Shown: positions 15,074 to 24,715, counted from the first letter of the stretch. The stretch is 64,000 nt of DNA from Nocardiopsis alba DSM 43377 (GCF_000341225.1 NZ_ANAC01000018.1:62001-126000), one strand, 5' to 3'. A program made the numbers and translations. Notes: generated by a model from the sequence alone, not told the origin.

Positions 15074-16516
15074 TCAGCCGATGATGGGGCGGGCCTGGGG
15101 GAAGGTGTAGTGGCGGTTGCGATCACGGAAGGCCAGGGCCGTCACGAAGGTGATAGGGCCGATTCGGCCGGCGACCATGAACGCCGCGAGCAGGACCTGG
15201 ATCCACGGGGGCAGGTCCGGGGTGATGCCGGTGGACAGGCCCACCACGCCGACCGCGGAGACGACCTCGAACAGCACCTGCATGAAGTCGAACGCGGTGG
15301 TGCGCAGGATGAGCAGCGTGCCGAAGGCGACCACCGAGGCGGAGAGGAAGACCAGGCTCAACGACTGGCGGATCACCGTGGAGGGGAGGGAACGGCCGAA
15401 GGCGTGCACGTTGTCATGGGCACGCACCTCCGACAGCACCACGAGGAACAGCACCGCCAGGGTGGCGACCTTGATCCCGCCGGCCGTTCCGGCGCTGCCG
15501 CCGCCCACGAACATCAGCATGATGGTGAGCAACAGGGTGGAATCGCGCATCTCCCCGGTGGGGACGGCGTTGAGCCCTCCGCTGCGCGGCATCACTCCGT
15601 GGAAGAAGCCGTCGGTGAGCCTGGCCCACCAGTGGAGACCTCCCAGGGTGGAGGGGTTGCTCCACTCCATCAGGGTGATGAGGGCGGCCCCGGCCACGAT
15701 GAGGACGGCGCTCGTGGTGACGGTGAGCTTGGTGTGCAGGGACCAGCGTTCACGCCTGCGCAGGCTCCGCCACAGTTCGATGATGACGGGGAAGCCGATA
15801 CCGCCGAGGATCACCGCCAGGGCGATGGGCAACAGGATGAACGGATCCCCGGAGAAGCGCGTCATGCTGTCGTCGTACAGGGACAGGCCCGCGTTGTTGA
15901 ACGAGGAGACCGCGTGGAACAGCCCCGAGTACGCGGCCTGGAGCGGGTCCATGTCGTAGGCGAGCCACATGCGCGGGGCGATCATCAGGAACACGCAGGT
16001 CTGAACGACCAGGAAGATGATCGCCACACGGCGGACCAGCCCGCTGACCTCGCCGACCCACAGACTCCGCGTCTCGGCCTGCACGTTGAGTTGCATCCGC
16101 AACCCGAAGCGGTGGATGACCGCCGTGCCGAGGATCGCGGCCAGGGTCATGATGCCCATACCGCCGACCTGCATCAGCACCATGAGCACCACCTGGCCGA
16201 AGACGCTCAGATCGTGCCCCACGGAGATCACGCTCAGTCCGCACACGGCCAGGGACGTGGTCGAGGTGAACAGCGCGGGGACGAAGTCCAGCCCCCGGCC
16301 GTCCGTGGTGGAGACCGGGAGCATCAGCAGGAGGGTGCCGGCCAGGTTCACCATGAGGAAGATGGTGAGGAACACCCGGGCCGGCTTGCGCCAGGCGCCG
16401 ATCTCACGTTGGGCGACCCCGGGCTCGGTGACGTGAAAGCGCCCGCTCCGTCGTCTGATGGGCCAGGGCAGGCTCCGCCACCACCGTGTCAGGGGCCTTT
16501 CCCCGGTCCCGTTCAT
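15074..16516 (-). CDS. TrkH/KtrB-type potassium uptake membrane protein
   Basis: 480 residues with the four-fold M1-P-M2 plan of the SKT family. The selectivity-filter loops are visible: TSTTSLAVCGLSV, SSFNNAGLS, MPRSGGLNAV and SAVGVVGLSTGIT, each with the conserved Gly. ATG at 16516 is chosen since upstream residues in the frame (to 16618) are Arg/Gly-rich shadow sequence; the ribosome site is weak. Works with the RCK protein encoded next. Uptake is likely Na+- or H+-assisted as in Ktr/Trk systems. Confidence 0.92.
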   Translation of the reverse strand: MNGTGERPLTRWWRSLPWPIRRRSGRFHVTEPGVAQREIGAWRKPARVFLTIFLMVNLAGTLLLMLPVSTTDGRGLDFVPALFTSTTSLAVCGLSVISVGHDLSVFGQVVLMVLMQVGGMGIMTLAAILGTAVIHRFGLRMQLNVQAETRSLWVGEVSGLVRRVAIIFLVVQTCVFLMIAPRMWLAYDMDPLQAAYSGLFHAVSSFNNAGLSLYDDSMTRFSGDPFILLPIALAVILGGIGFPVIIELWRSLRRRERWSLHTKLTVTTSAVLIVAGAALITLMEWSNPSTLGGLHWWARLTDGFFHGVMPRSGGLNAVPTGEMRDSTLLLTIMLMFVGGGSAGTAGGIKVATLAVLFLVVLSEVRAHDNVHAFGRSLPSTVIRQSLSLVFLSASVVAFGTLLILRTTAFDFMQVLFEVVSAVGVVGLSTGITPDLPPWIQVLLAAFMVAGRIGPITFVTALAFRDRNRHYTFPQARPIIG

Positions 16517-16710
16517 AGGGCGTTCGTTTCCGCCCAGGCGTCGTCGTACGCCATCTCCGCCTGCACCTCCTCGCACACGGACCCGGTCAATTGTGCCAAG
16601 GAGCGGGAGCGTTCTCACCTATCGGCGGAATGATCCGTGTCTCCCGGTCGGGGGTGTTCGAGGAGGTGTGGGCGGATGAGCGGGAGAGGAGCGGTGGCGG
16701 CCGGTCGGGA

Positions 16711-17622
16711 TCAGGGGTGCCGGGCGCCCTCATGGTCGGCGTGGCCGGGCGGCTCCAGCTGGAGGGTCGAGTGTTCGACGTCGAAGTGACCGGTCAGACA
16801 GGAATGGAGTTCGTCGAGCATCTTCCCGGTGTCCCGGAGATCCTCCTCGGCGACGACGACGTGGGCGGACATCACGGGGACCCCGGAGGTGATGGTCCAG
16901 GCGTGCAGGTCGTGGACGTCGATGACGGCGGGGTGGCCCATCAGGTGGGAGCGGACCTCGGTCAGGTCCACGTTCTTGGGCGTGGCCTCCAGCAGGATGT
17001 GCACGGCCTCCTTCAACAGGGACCAGGCGCGGGGCACGATGATCGCGGCGATGGCGAGGGAGACGAGGGTGTCGGCCTGCTGCCAGCCGGTGAACAGGAC
17101 GATCAGACCGCCCACGATCACGCCCACCGAGGCCAGGGCGTCGCTCATCACCTCCAGGTAGGCGCCCTTGACGTTGAGGCTCTCCTCGGCCCCCGATCGC
17201 AGGACGAACATGGCCGCGATGTTCATGACCAGGCCGAACCCGGCGACCAGGATCATCCCCATGCCGGAGACCTCGGCGGGTTCCCGGAATCGGTCGATCG
17301 CCTCCATGACGATGAACCCGCACAGGAGGAACAGGACGATCGCGTTGACGGCCGCGGCGAGGATCTCGGCGCGCTGGAATCCGAAGGTCCGTTGGGCGGT
17401 GGCCGGTCGGGCGGCGATCCATACGGCGGCCAGGGCGAGGGCGACCCCGAAGGAATCGGTGACGGTGTGCCCGGCGTCGGCGAGCAGGGCGAGACTGCCG
17501 CTGAAGGCGGCGCCCGTGACCTGGACGACCGCGACGCTGAGCATCATGCCCAGAACCAACGCGAGTCTCTTGCTATTGGCGGCCCCGGCGGTGATCGTGC
17601 CGTGGTCGTGTCCCGCACCCAT
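16711..17622 (-). CDS. cation diffusion facilitator (CzcD/ZnT-like) metal exporter
   Basis: 303 residues, six membrane segments and a cytoplasmic C-terminal domain. The TM2 metal motif HxxxD is present (GHTVTD); in TM5 the matching site is ExxxD (EVMSD) rather than HxxxD, which may alter metal choice. A short His-rich N terminus (GAGHDHG) and the His-rich C terminus (GHADHEGARH) may bind metal. Divergent from the CmtR-like sensor gene across a 125-base region with repeated dyads. Likely exports Zn2+, Cd2+ or a similar ion by proton antiport. Confidence 0.92.
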   Translation of the reverse strand: MGAGHDHGTITAGAANSKRLALVLGMMLSVAVVQVTGAAFSGSLALLADAGHTVTDSFGVALALAAVWIAARPATAQRTFGFQRAEILAAAVNAIVLFLLCGFIVMEAIDRFREPAEVSGMGMILVAGFGLVMNIAAMFVLRSGAEESLNVKGAYLEVMSDALASVGVIVGGLIVLFTGWQQADTLVSLAIAAIIVPRAWSLLKEAVHILLEATPKNVDLTEVRSHLMGHPAVIDVHDLHAWTITSGVPVMSAHVVVAEEDLRDTGKMLDELHSCLTGHFDVEHSTLQLEPPGHADHEGARHP

Positions 17623-17666
17623 CGTTCCCCCTGTTCGGAAGTGTCGTGGAGGTCTTCACGATTCAG

Positions 17667-17730
17667 TACAGCGTCGGCTGTCCATACATTCAAGACTGTT
17701 TATACAGCCATCGCTGTCTATACAGCAAGC
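17667..17730. promoter_or_regulatory. repeated dyad ACAGC-N4-GCTGT between CDF and CmtR-like genes
   Basis: ACAGC-GTCG-GCTGT at 17668-17681 and ACAGC-CATC-GCTGT at 17704-17717 have the same arms and spacer length, centres 36 bases apart. The second is extended to TATACAGC...GCTGTcTATA. A third half-site ATACAGC (17720-17726) follows. Located between divergent starts at 17622 and 17748, so they are probably the sensor's operators and control both genes. Confidence 0.7.
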
Positions 17731-17747
17731 TATGTACAATGGTTTTC

Positions 17748-18089
17748 ATGTTGACCTCCGAACAGCGTCTCGCCGCGATCCAGCGCCTGGGACGAGCCCT
17801 GTCCGACCCCACGCGCTGCCGCCTGCTGTTGACCCTCCTGGAAGGGCCCGACTACCCCGCGGGTCTGGCCGACCGGCTCGGCCTCACCCGGCAGAACGTC
17901 TCCAACCACCTCGCCTGCCTGCGCGACTGCGGTCTCGTCAGGACCCATGCCCGTGGGCGCCAGGTCAGTTACGAACTCGTCGACGACTCCCTCGCCCACG
18001 CCCTGGAGGATCTGCTCCAGGTGGTCTGGGGGACCGCTCAGCCCCACGAGGCCCTCTCCTCTCCAGAGGAACAGTCCCGGGCGGTCTGA
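17748..18089 (+). CDS. cmtR: CmtR-like ArsR/SmtB family metal sensor
   Basis: 113 residues closely resembling Mycobacterium tuberculosis CmtR (Cd/Pb sensor): MLTSEQRLAAIQRLGRALSD and the recognition helix TRQNVSNHLACLRDCGLV. The Cys pair that ligates metal in CmtR (C57 and C61) is kept in CLRDC; the third ligand, C102 in the C-terminal tail, has no Cys counterpart here (tail HEALSSPEEQSRAV). ATG 17748 aligns with the CmtR start; in-frame starts further upstream run through the operator dyads. Represses until metal binds. The missing tail ligand could change metal preference or affinity. Confidence 0.85.
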   Translation: MLTSEQRLAAIQRLGRALSDPTRCRLLLTLLEGPDYPAGLADRLGLTRQNVSNHLACLRDCGLVRTHARGRQVSYELVDDSLAHALEDLLQVVWGTAQPHEALSSPEEQSRAV

Positions 18090-18718
18090 GTCACCGCGCC
18101 GCGCCGTTCGTGCGGGGTGGCGCGAGGGCCGCGCCGGTGCCCTCTCCACCCTTCGTGAGGCGGTGGACGCTCTCGGTGTGCGCTCAGCGTGCGTTTTTCC
18201 GGGTGTCCGAAATTTTTCCCTGTGACGTCCGTTACTTCGATGGTGGGGTATCGGCGCTGTTCGGGGCCGCTTCGCGAAGAGTCCCCCTCGATCCTCGCGT
18301 CCCGCTCCGACTTTGGTCGGGGTCGTCCCCGACAGAAGGTGGATATGACCCTGAGAGTTCCCTGAAGTAGCCGGATCCGGCCGCACTCCAGATATAACGC
18401 GACGTATGGTGAGAGTGCGCCCGGAGGAGACGAGGCCCATCGACAGGGCCCGCCCCGGACGACCACCGGTCCGTGGAGAACACGACCTCCCACGGGCGGG
18501 TGACCCGGCATCCCCCGCACCACACGACCTCGCGGACCGGACCGAGGCCATGCAGGCGAGCGCGCGTTCGACACGCGCTCCTCACCCATGGGCCGGACCG
18601 TCCCACACCCGTCGAGCTAGGAGCGAGCACCTCTCATGTCCAGAACGGCCACAACGGCCCTTGGAGCGGACCGGTCCCCGGGCCGGGACACCGCCCCCCA
18701 CGCGGAAGGAACGAACGC
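18090..18718. other. intergenic region upstream of the RND gene
   Basis: 629 bases without a supported gene. It holds a 7-bp hairpin GTCGGGG / CCCCGAC at 18316-18333 and a promoter-like GATATAAC near 18391. Several open frames cross it but all lack ribosome sites and family motifs; one is the artificial N-terminal extension of the RND frame. Confidence 0.5.
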
Positions 18719-21700
18719 GTGAACCGCCTTTCGGTCATGTCGCTCGGAAACCGGGCGTTGGTCCTGCTCATCACTCTGGCGGTGCTGTTCTTCGGCGTCG
18801 TCGCCGCGCTCTCGGCCAAACGGGAACTCTTCCCCGAGATGTCCCTGCCGATGGTGATGGTCTCCGCCCAGTACCAGGGCGCCACACCACAGGTGGTCGA
18901 GGGACAGGTCACCGAACCCCTGGAACAGGCCCTCCAGGGGGTGGAGGGCATCGACACGGTCACCTCCACGTCCAGTACCGGCTCGACGCAGATCATGGCG
19001 GAGTTCGACTACGGCCGCGACCAGGACGCCCTGGTCCGCGAGACCCAGGTCGCCGTCGACCAGATCGCCCCGATGCTGCCCGACGACGTCGACACCTCGG
19101 TCATGGCCATGAGCACGGACATGATGCCCGTGATGCTGCTGGCCGCCAGCTCCGAGAACCTCGACCAGCAGGCGATGGCCTCGACCATCGAGAACGTCCT
19201 GATCCCCGAACTGGAGTCGGTGCCCGGGGTCCGCTCGGCCAACCTGACCGGCCTGCCGGCCGATCGCGTCGAGGTCACCCCCGACGAGGACGAGCTGGAC
19301 AAGGCCGGGATCGGCGTCCAGGACCTGGCCGACGCCCTGGAGGCGAGCGGCCTGCTCATGGCCGGCGGCACCATCGACGAGGACGGTCGCAGCCTCAGCG
19401 TCACCACCGGTGACCAGCTCACCGACCTCGGGGAGATCGAGGACCTGTGGGTGCGGCCCTCCGCCGGGGCCGACCCCTCGGCGGCACTCCCCGGCGCCCC
19501 GCCCGCTCCGGCGCCCTCCCCGGTCCAGGTCTCCGAGATCGCCGACGTCGAGTTGGTGCCCGAGGCCGCCACCTCCATCGCCCGTCTCGACGGCGACCCG
19601 AGCGTCGCCCTCATGGTCATGGCGACCCCCGACGGCAACACCGTCGAGATCTCCGAGGGCGTCCAGAAGGTGCTGGACGAACAGTCCGACCTGCTCGGCG
19701 ACGACGTCTCCCTCTCGGTCGTGTTCGACCAGGCGCCCTTCATCAACGACTCGATCACCGACATGTTCGAGGCCGGCGGCTACGGCCTGGTCGCCTCGGT
19801 CATCGTGATCCTGGTCTTCATGCTCTCCATCCGCTCCACCCTCGTGGTGGCGGTGTCCATCCCGGTGTCGGTCCTGGTGGCCTTCGTCGGTATGCAGGCC
19901 TTCGGCTTCACCCTCAACATGCTCACCCTGGCCGCGATCACCATCGCGATCGGCCGGGTGGTGGACGACTCCATCGTCGTCCTGGAGAACATCCGTAGGC
20001 ACATGGACTACGGCAAGGAACGGATGGCCGCCGTCAAGGACGGCGTCCGTGAGGTCGCCACGGCCGTGGCCTCCTCGTCCTTCGCCACGATCGCCGTCTT
20101 CCTGCCGTTGGCGTTCGTCGGCGGCATGGTCGGCGAACTCTTCATGCCCTTCGCCGTGACCAGCTCCCTGGCCCTGGGCGGCTCGCTGATCGTCGCCCTC
20201 ACCATCACCCCGGTGCTGTGCTACTGGTTCCTGCGGCCCGCCGAGGTCGGCGACAGCACCCGCGAGGAGATCGAGCGCAAGGCGCACGAGCGCGAGATGC
20301 GCAGCCCGATGCAGCGTGCCTACCTGCCGATCATCCGCTGGATCACGACCAAGCGTCGGACCGCCACCGTGGTCACCCTGGCCGCCTCGGTCCTCGTCTT
20401 CGTCGGCACGATCGCCCTGGCCGCGAACTCCCAGACCGACTGGCTCGGGGAGGCCGAGGAGAACACCTACACCGTCGTCCAGGAACTCGACCCGGGCACC
20501 TCCCTGGAGACCGCCGACGCCGAGGCCGTCAAGGTCGAGGAGGCGCTCGCGGGGATGGCCTGGATCGATACCTACCAGGTCAACATCGGCGGCAATCCGA
20601 TGATGGGCGGCGGCTCCTCCCAGATCGACTACACGATCACCGCCGACCCCGACACCGACCAGATCCGCAACCGCGACGTCCTGCGCGACACCTTCGCCGA
20701 CCTCGACACCGAGTACGAGCCCCGGCTCGACTCCATGGGCGGCATGGGCGGATCGGGCATCGAGGTCCAGGTGACCGCCGAGGACCAGGACACCCTGGCC
20801 GAGGCCGCCGGCATGGTCGAGGACGAACTGCGCTCCATCGACGGAGCCGATGACGTCACCAGCGGCATCTCCGCCTCGCAGCCCGCGCTCGAGGTCCACG
20901 TGGACGGCGAGAAGGCCGTCGAAGAGGGCCTGAGCGAGTCCATGATCGGCCAGACCGTCTCCGCGGCCTTCAACGGCCGTAACGTCGGCACCGCCACCAT
21001 CGAGGACATCCGCCGCGACGTGGTAGTCCTGGTCCAGGACGCGCCCCAGACCGTGGCGGAACTGGAGGAGCTGCCGATCACCACGCCCACCGGGCGGGAG
21101 ATCGAGCTCGCCGACGTCGCGGATGTCACCGAGGTCCAACAGCCTCCGGAGCTCACCCGCATCGACGGTGTCACCAGCACCACGGTCACGGCCAACCCGA
21201 GCGCGTCCGACCTGGGCGCGGTCAGCGGCGAGATCATGACCGCCCTGGACGGCCTCGACCTCCCGTCGGGGGCCACCGCCTCCCTGGGCGGCGTCAGCCA
21301 GGACCAGACCGAGGGTTTCGCCCAGCTCGGGCTGGCCATGCTCGCCGCGATCGTCATCTGCTACCTGATCATGGTCGCGACGTTCAAGAGCCTGCTACAG
21401 CCGCTCATGCTGCTCATCTCGATCCCGTTCGCCGCCACCGGGTCGCTGGCCCTGCTGCTGATGACCGGGACCCCGGTCGGCGCGGCGGCCCTGATCGGCA
21501 TGCTGATGCTCATCGGCATCGTGATCACCAACGCCATCGTGCTGATGGACCTGATCAACCAGAACCGGGCGAAGGGGATGGAGCTCGGCGAGGCCATCGT
21601 CGAGGGCGCCCGGCACCGTCTGCGGCCCATCCTGATGACGGCGGTCGGCACCATCGCCGCCCTGATCCCGATGGCGACGGGCATGGCCGGTGGAGGCGCG

Positions 21701-21976
21701 TTCGTCTCCGCCCCGGTCGCCCTCGTGGTGATCGGCGGTCTGATCACCTCGACGTTGCTGACCCTGATCCTGGTCCCGGTCCTCTACCAGCTGGTGGAGG
21801 TGCGCCGTCTGAAGCGCGAGGCCAAGGCCGAGGCGCGTCGTGAACGTCGCAGGGCCAGGGCCCGTGCCAAGGCCGGGGCGAACGCCGCGAGCAACGGCTC
21901 CGCCTCCGCGGCGACGGTGGGCGACGTGCCCGAGGACCGGCGGGACGAGGACTCCGAGGAACCCGTCGGCCGGTAA
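18719..21976 (+). CDS. RND family efflux transporter permease
   Basis: 1085 residues with the AcrB-type plan: TM1 (LVLLITLAVLFFGVVAAL), a periplasmic-like loop domain, a membrane bundle with TM4 motif GRVVDDSIVVLENI carrying the paired Asp used in proton relay, a second large loop, and TMs 8-12 (LIGMLMLIGIVITNAIVLMD). The C-terminal 60 residues are Ala/Arg-rich and cytoplasmic. GTG at 18719 follows GGAAGGA by eight bases. No membrane-fusion or outer-membrane partner is encoded nearby, as in the SwrC/YerP-like RND proteins of Gram-positives. Substrate unknown; export of lipophilic or self-made compounds is typical. Confidence 0.93.
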   Translation: MNRLSVMSLGNRALVLLITLAVLFFGVVAALSAKRELFPEMSLPMVMVSAQYQGATPQVVEGQVTEPLEQALQGVEGIDTVTSTSSTGSTQIMAEFDYGRDQDALVRETQVAVDQIAPMLPDDVDTSVMAMSTDMMPVMLLAASSENLDQQAMASTIENVLIPELESVPGVRSANLTGLPADRVEVTPDEDELDKAGIGVQDLADALEASGLLMAGGTIDEDGRSLSVTTGDQLTDLGEIEDLWVRPSAGADPSAALPGAPPAPAPSPVQVSEIADVELVPEAATSIARLDGDPSVALMVMATPDGNTVEISEGVQKVLDEQSDLLGDDVSLSVVFDQAPFINDSITDMFEAGGYGLVASVIVILVFMLSIRSTLVVAVSIPVSVLVAFVGMQAFGFTLNMLTLAAITIAIGRVVDDSIVVLENIRRHMDYGKERMAAVKDGVREVATAVASSSFATIAVFLPLAFVGGMVGELFMPFAVTSSLALGGSLIVALTITPVLCYWFLRPAEVGDSTREEIERKAHEREMRSPMQRAYLPIIRWITTKRRTATVVTLAASVLVFVGTIALAANSQTDWLGEAEENTYTVVQELDPGTSLETADAEAVKVEEALAGMAWIDTYQVNIGGNPMMGGGSSQIDYTITADPDTDQIRNRDVLRDTFADLDTEYEPRLDSMGGMGGSGIEVQVTAEDQDTLAEAAGMVEDELRSIDGADDVTSGISASQPALEVHVDGEKAVEEGLSESMIGQTVSAAFNGRNVGTATIEDIRRDVVVLVQDAPQTVAELEELPITTPTGREIELADVADVTEVQQPPELTRIDGVTSTTVTANPSASDLGAVSGEIMTALDGLDLPSGATASLGGVSQDQTEGFAQLGLAMLAAIVICYLIMVATFKSLLQPLMLLISIPFAATGSLALLLMTGTPVGAAALIGMLMLIGIVITNAIVLMDLINQNRAKGMELGEAIVEGARHRLRPILMTAVGTIAALIPMATGMAGGGAFVSAPVALVVIGGLITSTLLTLILVPVLYQLVEVRRLKREAKAEARRERRRARARAKAGANAASNGSASAATVGDVPEDRRDEDSEEPVGR

Positions 21977-22000
21977 CGGTCGAAGCCCGTGAAGGACGAG

Positions 22001-22038
22001 AAGGGCGCCCCCGCACCGCACGGTGCGGGGGCGCCCTT
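22001..22038. terminator. bidirectional terminator
   Basis: A perfect 17-bp stem (22001-22017 with 22022-22038) and a GCAC tetraloop, between the convergent RND and aldo/keto reductase genes. On the plus strand it is flanked by AA and TT. Confidence 0.9.
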
Positions 22039-22092
22039 CGTATGGAGACGGGGCCGAAGACCCCGCCTCCCGTCGTGGGCGGCCCCGTCGTC

Positions 22093-22926
22093 TCAGTCGG
22101 AGAACTCGTCCGGGTGCGGGCCGGTGCGCCCGCCGCGCTCCAGGGTGTCGATGGTCGCGATCTCGTCGGCGGTGAGTTCGAAGTCGAACACGTCGATGTT
22201 CGAGACGATCCGCGAGGGCGTCACCGACTTGGGAATGACGACACGGCCCTGCTGGAGGTGCCAACGGAGTACCACCTGGGCCGGGGACCTCCCGTGCCGG
22301 CGTGCGATCGCGACGACCTCCTCCTGGCCGAGTACGGCCCCCTGCGCCAGCGGGCTCCAGGCCTCGGTGACCACACCGTGAGCGGTGTTCGCGGCCACGA
22401 CCTCGCGGTTCTGGAGAGCCGGGTGCAGTTCCACCTGGTTGACCGCCGGCACGATCTCGCTCTCCTCGACGAGACGCTCCAGATGGGCGGGCTGGAAGTT
22501 CGACACTCCGATGGCACGGACGCGACCGTCGGCATAGAGCCGCTCCAGGGCCCGCCACGTCTGGACGTAGAGGTCGTTCGCGGGGGCCGGCCAGTGGATC
22601 AGGTAGAGGTCGAGGTGGTCCAGGCCGAGCCGGGCGAGGCTCTCGTCGTAGGCACGGAGCGTGTGATCGTACCCGTGGTCGGAGTTCCAGAGCTTGGAGG
22701 TGACGAAGAGTTCCTCGCGGGCGACCTCCGATGCGGCGATCGCGCGCCCCACACCCTCCTCGTTGCCATAGACGGAGGCGGTGTCGATGGCCCGGTATCC
22801 GGCCTTCAGCGCGGAGGTCACCGCGGCGGTGGTCTCGGTGTCCGGTACCTGGAAGACGCCGAAACCGAGCCGTGGCATCCGAACGCCGTTGTTCAGGGTG
22901 ATCCGGGGTACCTCGATGGTGGACAT
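22093..22926 (-). CDS. aldo/keto reductase
   Basis: 277 residues, an (alpha/beta)8 NADPH-dependent oxidoreductase. The catalytic tetrad is present: Asp in RAIDTASVYG, Tyr in the same motif, Lys in VTSKLW, His in LYLIHWP. AIGVSNF and VVIPKSVTPSRI mark the cofactor site. This is the 2,5-diketo-gluconate reductase-like branch with broad carbonyl substrates. AAGGAG precedes the ATG. The MFS gene 37 bases upstream on the same strand probably shares its transcript. Confidence 0.95.
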   Translation of the reverse strand: MSTIEVPRITLNNGVRMPRLGFGVFQVPDTETTAAVTSALKAGYRAIDTASVYGNEEGVGRAIAASEVAREELFVTSKLWNSDHGYDHTLRAYDESLARLGLDHLDLYLIHWPAPANDLYVQTWRALERLYADGRVRAIGVSNFQPAHLERLVEESEIVPAVNQVELHPALQNREVVAANTAHGVVTEAWSPLAQGAVLGQEEVVAIARRHGRSPAQVVLRWHLQQGRVVIPKSVTPSRIVSNIDVFDFELTADEIATIDTLERGGRTGPHPDEFSD

Positions 22927-22963
22927 GGTTCTCCTTGGAAGTGGACGGGCGGGTGTCCGTCGT

Positions 22964-24169
22964 TCAGTGGGCGGGGACGGTGTCGACGGGCTCCGGGGCC
23001 CCGCTCCGAGGCTCCGCGGGCCGGTTCCGGCGCGCGGCGACCGCCGCGAGGACCATGACGATCAGGGCGGTACTCGTGAGCGCCGCCCCGATCCAGATCG
23101 GCGAGGTGTAGCCGAGGCCCGAGCCGATACCGACGCCGCCGGCCCAGGCGCCGAGCGCGTTACCCGCGTTGAAGGCGCCGATGTTCGCGCCGGAGGCCAG
23201 GGTCGGGGCCCCGCCCGCGTAGCGCATGATCCGGGTCTGGAGGCCCGGCACGGTGCCGAACCCGAACCCGCCCATGAGGAACAGGATCACGACCGTCGCG
23301 GTCGGGGATCCGGCGAGTGGTCCGAACACGCCGAGGATCACGGCGAGTACGGCCACGAAGGTGACGAGGGTGCCGTCGATGGAACGGTCGGCGAGTCTGC
23401 CGCCCGCCCAGTTGCCGACGAGCAACCCGGTACCGAAGACGACGAGCAGCCACGGCACGGTGCCGGAGGCGAAGCCCGTCACCTCGGTGAGGGTGTAGGC
23501 GATATAGGTGAACGCTCCGAACATGCCGCCGAAGGCGAGCATGGTCACCAGGAGCGACAACCAGACCTGGCCGGAGCGGAAGGCGCTCAGTTCGCCGCGC
23601 AGGCTCACCTCGGGCCCGGCACCGCGTACGGCGGGTACGAGGGCGGCGATACCGATGAGGGCGAGGACGCCGATGATCGAGATCGCCCAGAAGGTCGAAC
23701 GCCAGCCCATCTGTTGGCCGAGGAAGGTGCCGAAGGGAACGCCGAGCACGTTCGCGGCGGTCAGGCCGGTGAACATGACCGCCACGGCACCGGCCCTCTT
23801 CGCGGCGGGGACGAGACCGGAGGCGACGACGGCGCCGATCCCGAAGAACGCGCCGTGGCACAGGGCCGCCACGATCCGTCCGATCATCGCGACCGTGTAG
23901 TCCGGGGCGGCGGCCGTGAGGACGTTCCCGATGACGAAGAGGACGAGGAGACCCATGAGCACGGGTTTCCTGGGGAGTCGAACGGTGGCCGCGGTGATCC
24001 CCAGCGCGCCGACGACCACGCTCAACGCGTATCCGGAGATGAGCCATCCCGCGGTGGCCTCCGACACGGCGAAGTCGGCGGCGACGTCGGGCAGCAGGCC
24101 CATGATGACGAACTCGGTGAGTCCGATACCGAACGCGCCGATGGCGAGCGCGACGAGACCGAGTGGCAT
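22964..24169 (-). CDS. MFS transporter, DHA1-type drug or sugar exporter
   Basis: 401 residues with twelve membrane segments. IGLTEFVIMGLLPDVAADF at the N terminus and the TM2-3 region LPRKPVLMGLL resemble AraJ/YdhP-like exporters; RIVAALCHGAFFGIGAVVASGLV is another family marker. ATG at 24169 is used because AGGAG lies seven bases upstream; the frame extends to 24205 without a better start. Substrate unknown. The region upstream holds a cluster of TTGC/GCAA half-sites. Confidence 0.92.
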   Translation of the reverse strand: MPLGLVALAIGAFGIGLTEFVIMGLLPDVAADFAVSEATAGWLISGYALSVVVGALGITAATVRLPRKPVLMGLLVLFVIGNVLTAAAPDYTVAMIGRIVAALCHGAFFGIGAVVASGLVPAAKRAGAVAVMFTGLTAANVLGVPFGTFLGQQMGWRSTFWAISIIGVLALIGIAALVPAVRGAGPEVSLRGELSAFRSGQVWLSLLVTMLAFGGMFGAFTYIAYTLTEVTGFASGTVPWLLVVFGTGLLVGNWAGGRLADRSIDGTLVTFVAVLAVILGVFGPLAGSPTATVVILFLMGGFGFGTVPGLQTRIMRYAGGAPTLASGANIGAFNAGNALGAWAGGVGIGSGLGYTSPIWIGAALTSTALIVMVLAAVAARRNRPAEPRSGAPEPVDTVPAH

Positions 24170-24196
24170 GGGAGGCTCCTGATAGGCTGAGAAAAA

Positions 24197-24267
24197 TAGT
24201 TGCACACGCGTTGTTCCCGTGGGTGCAAGTTATGATTGCATGCGCAAATAACCAGCGCAAGCAACTA
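24197..24267. promoter_or_regulatory. cluster of TTGC/GCAA half-sites upstream of the MFS gene
   Basis: TAGTTGC (24197-24203) and GCAACTA (24261-24267) form an outer inverted repeat. Between them lie TGCAAG and the imperfect dyad ATTGCATGCGCAAAT (24235-24249), plus further GCAA elements. Such repeats are typical of MarR-, HxlR- or TetR-type control, but no such regulator is adjacent. The remainder of the 357-base gap to 24527 shows nothing else. Confidence 0.45.
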
Positions 24268-24526
24268 ATTTGAGAGGATGCTCACAGGGGCATCACGGGC
24301 GGCGGAGCGCCGGGAACCCCGGTAACGGCCGACCCCGTGCTCTCGGGCGAGACTCGTCGGATCGTTCGCCGGGAAGGGGTGAGGGTACGCTTCGAACCCC
24401 GCGATCACCCGCGCGGACCGGGATCCGGGCGCCACGACGTCCGTCCCCTGGGCTCTTCGGGACTTTCCCCTCTGTCACCGGACTGTCGATTTGTGCTATC
24501 CGCGCACTCCAGGCAGTCTGCGTTGC

Positions 24527-24715
24527 ATGGATGAAGCCAAGAAAAGCCTCGAGGACCTACTGCGCGACGAGCTCGGCGACGAGCCCTCGCAGGAGGCGAA
24601 GGACTACGCACGCCGCCTCTACGAGCGTTACCGGTTGCCGCTCGACGAGACCACCCCGAACGACTCCACCGACACCGTGACCGGTCGAACCGGCTCACCG
24701 GGAACGGAGGAGTGA
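24527..24715 (+). CDS. small hypothetical protein
   Basis: 62 residues, charged: EAKKSLEDLLRDELGDEPSQ then a helix EAKDYARRLYERYRLPLDE and a Ser/Thr-rich end. Third codon positions are mostly G or C, which supports coding. No ribosome site is seen before the ATG at 24527, so it may be leaderless or not translated. No family recognised. It converges on the HATPase gene 46 bases away. Confidence 0.5.
   Translation: MDEAKKSLEDLLRDELGDEPSQEAKDYARRLYERYRLPLDETTPNDSTDTVTGRTGSPGTEE

Noticed and set aside
18617-21139. 840-codon open frame antisense to the RND gene
   Set aside because: A shadow of the RND gene's codon bias; composition is Gly/Asp/Val/His-rich with no motif, and the plus-strand frame is a clear RND transporter.
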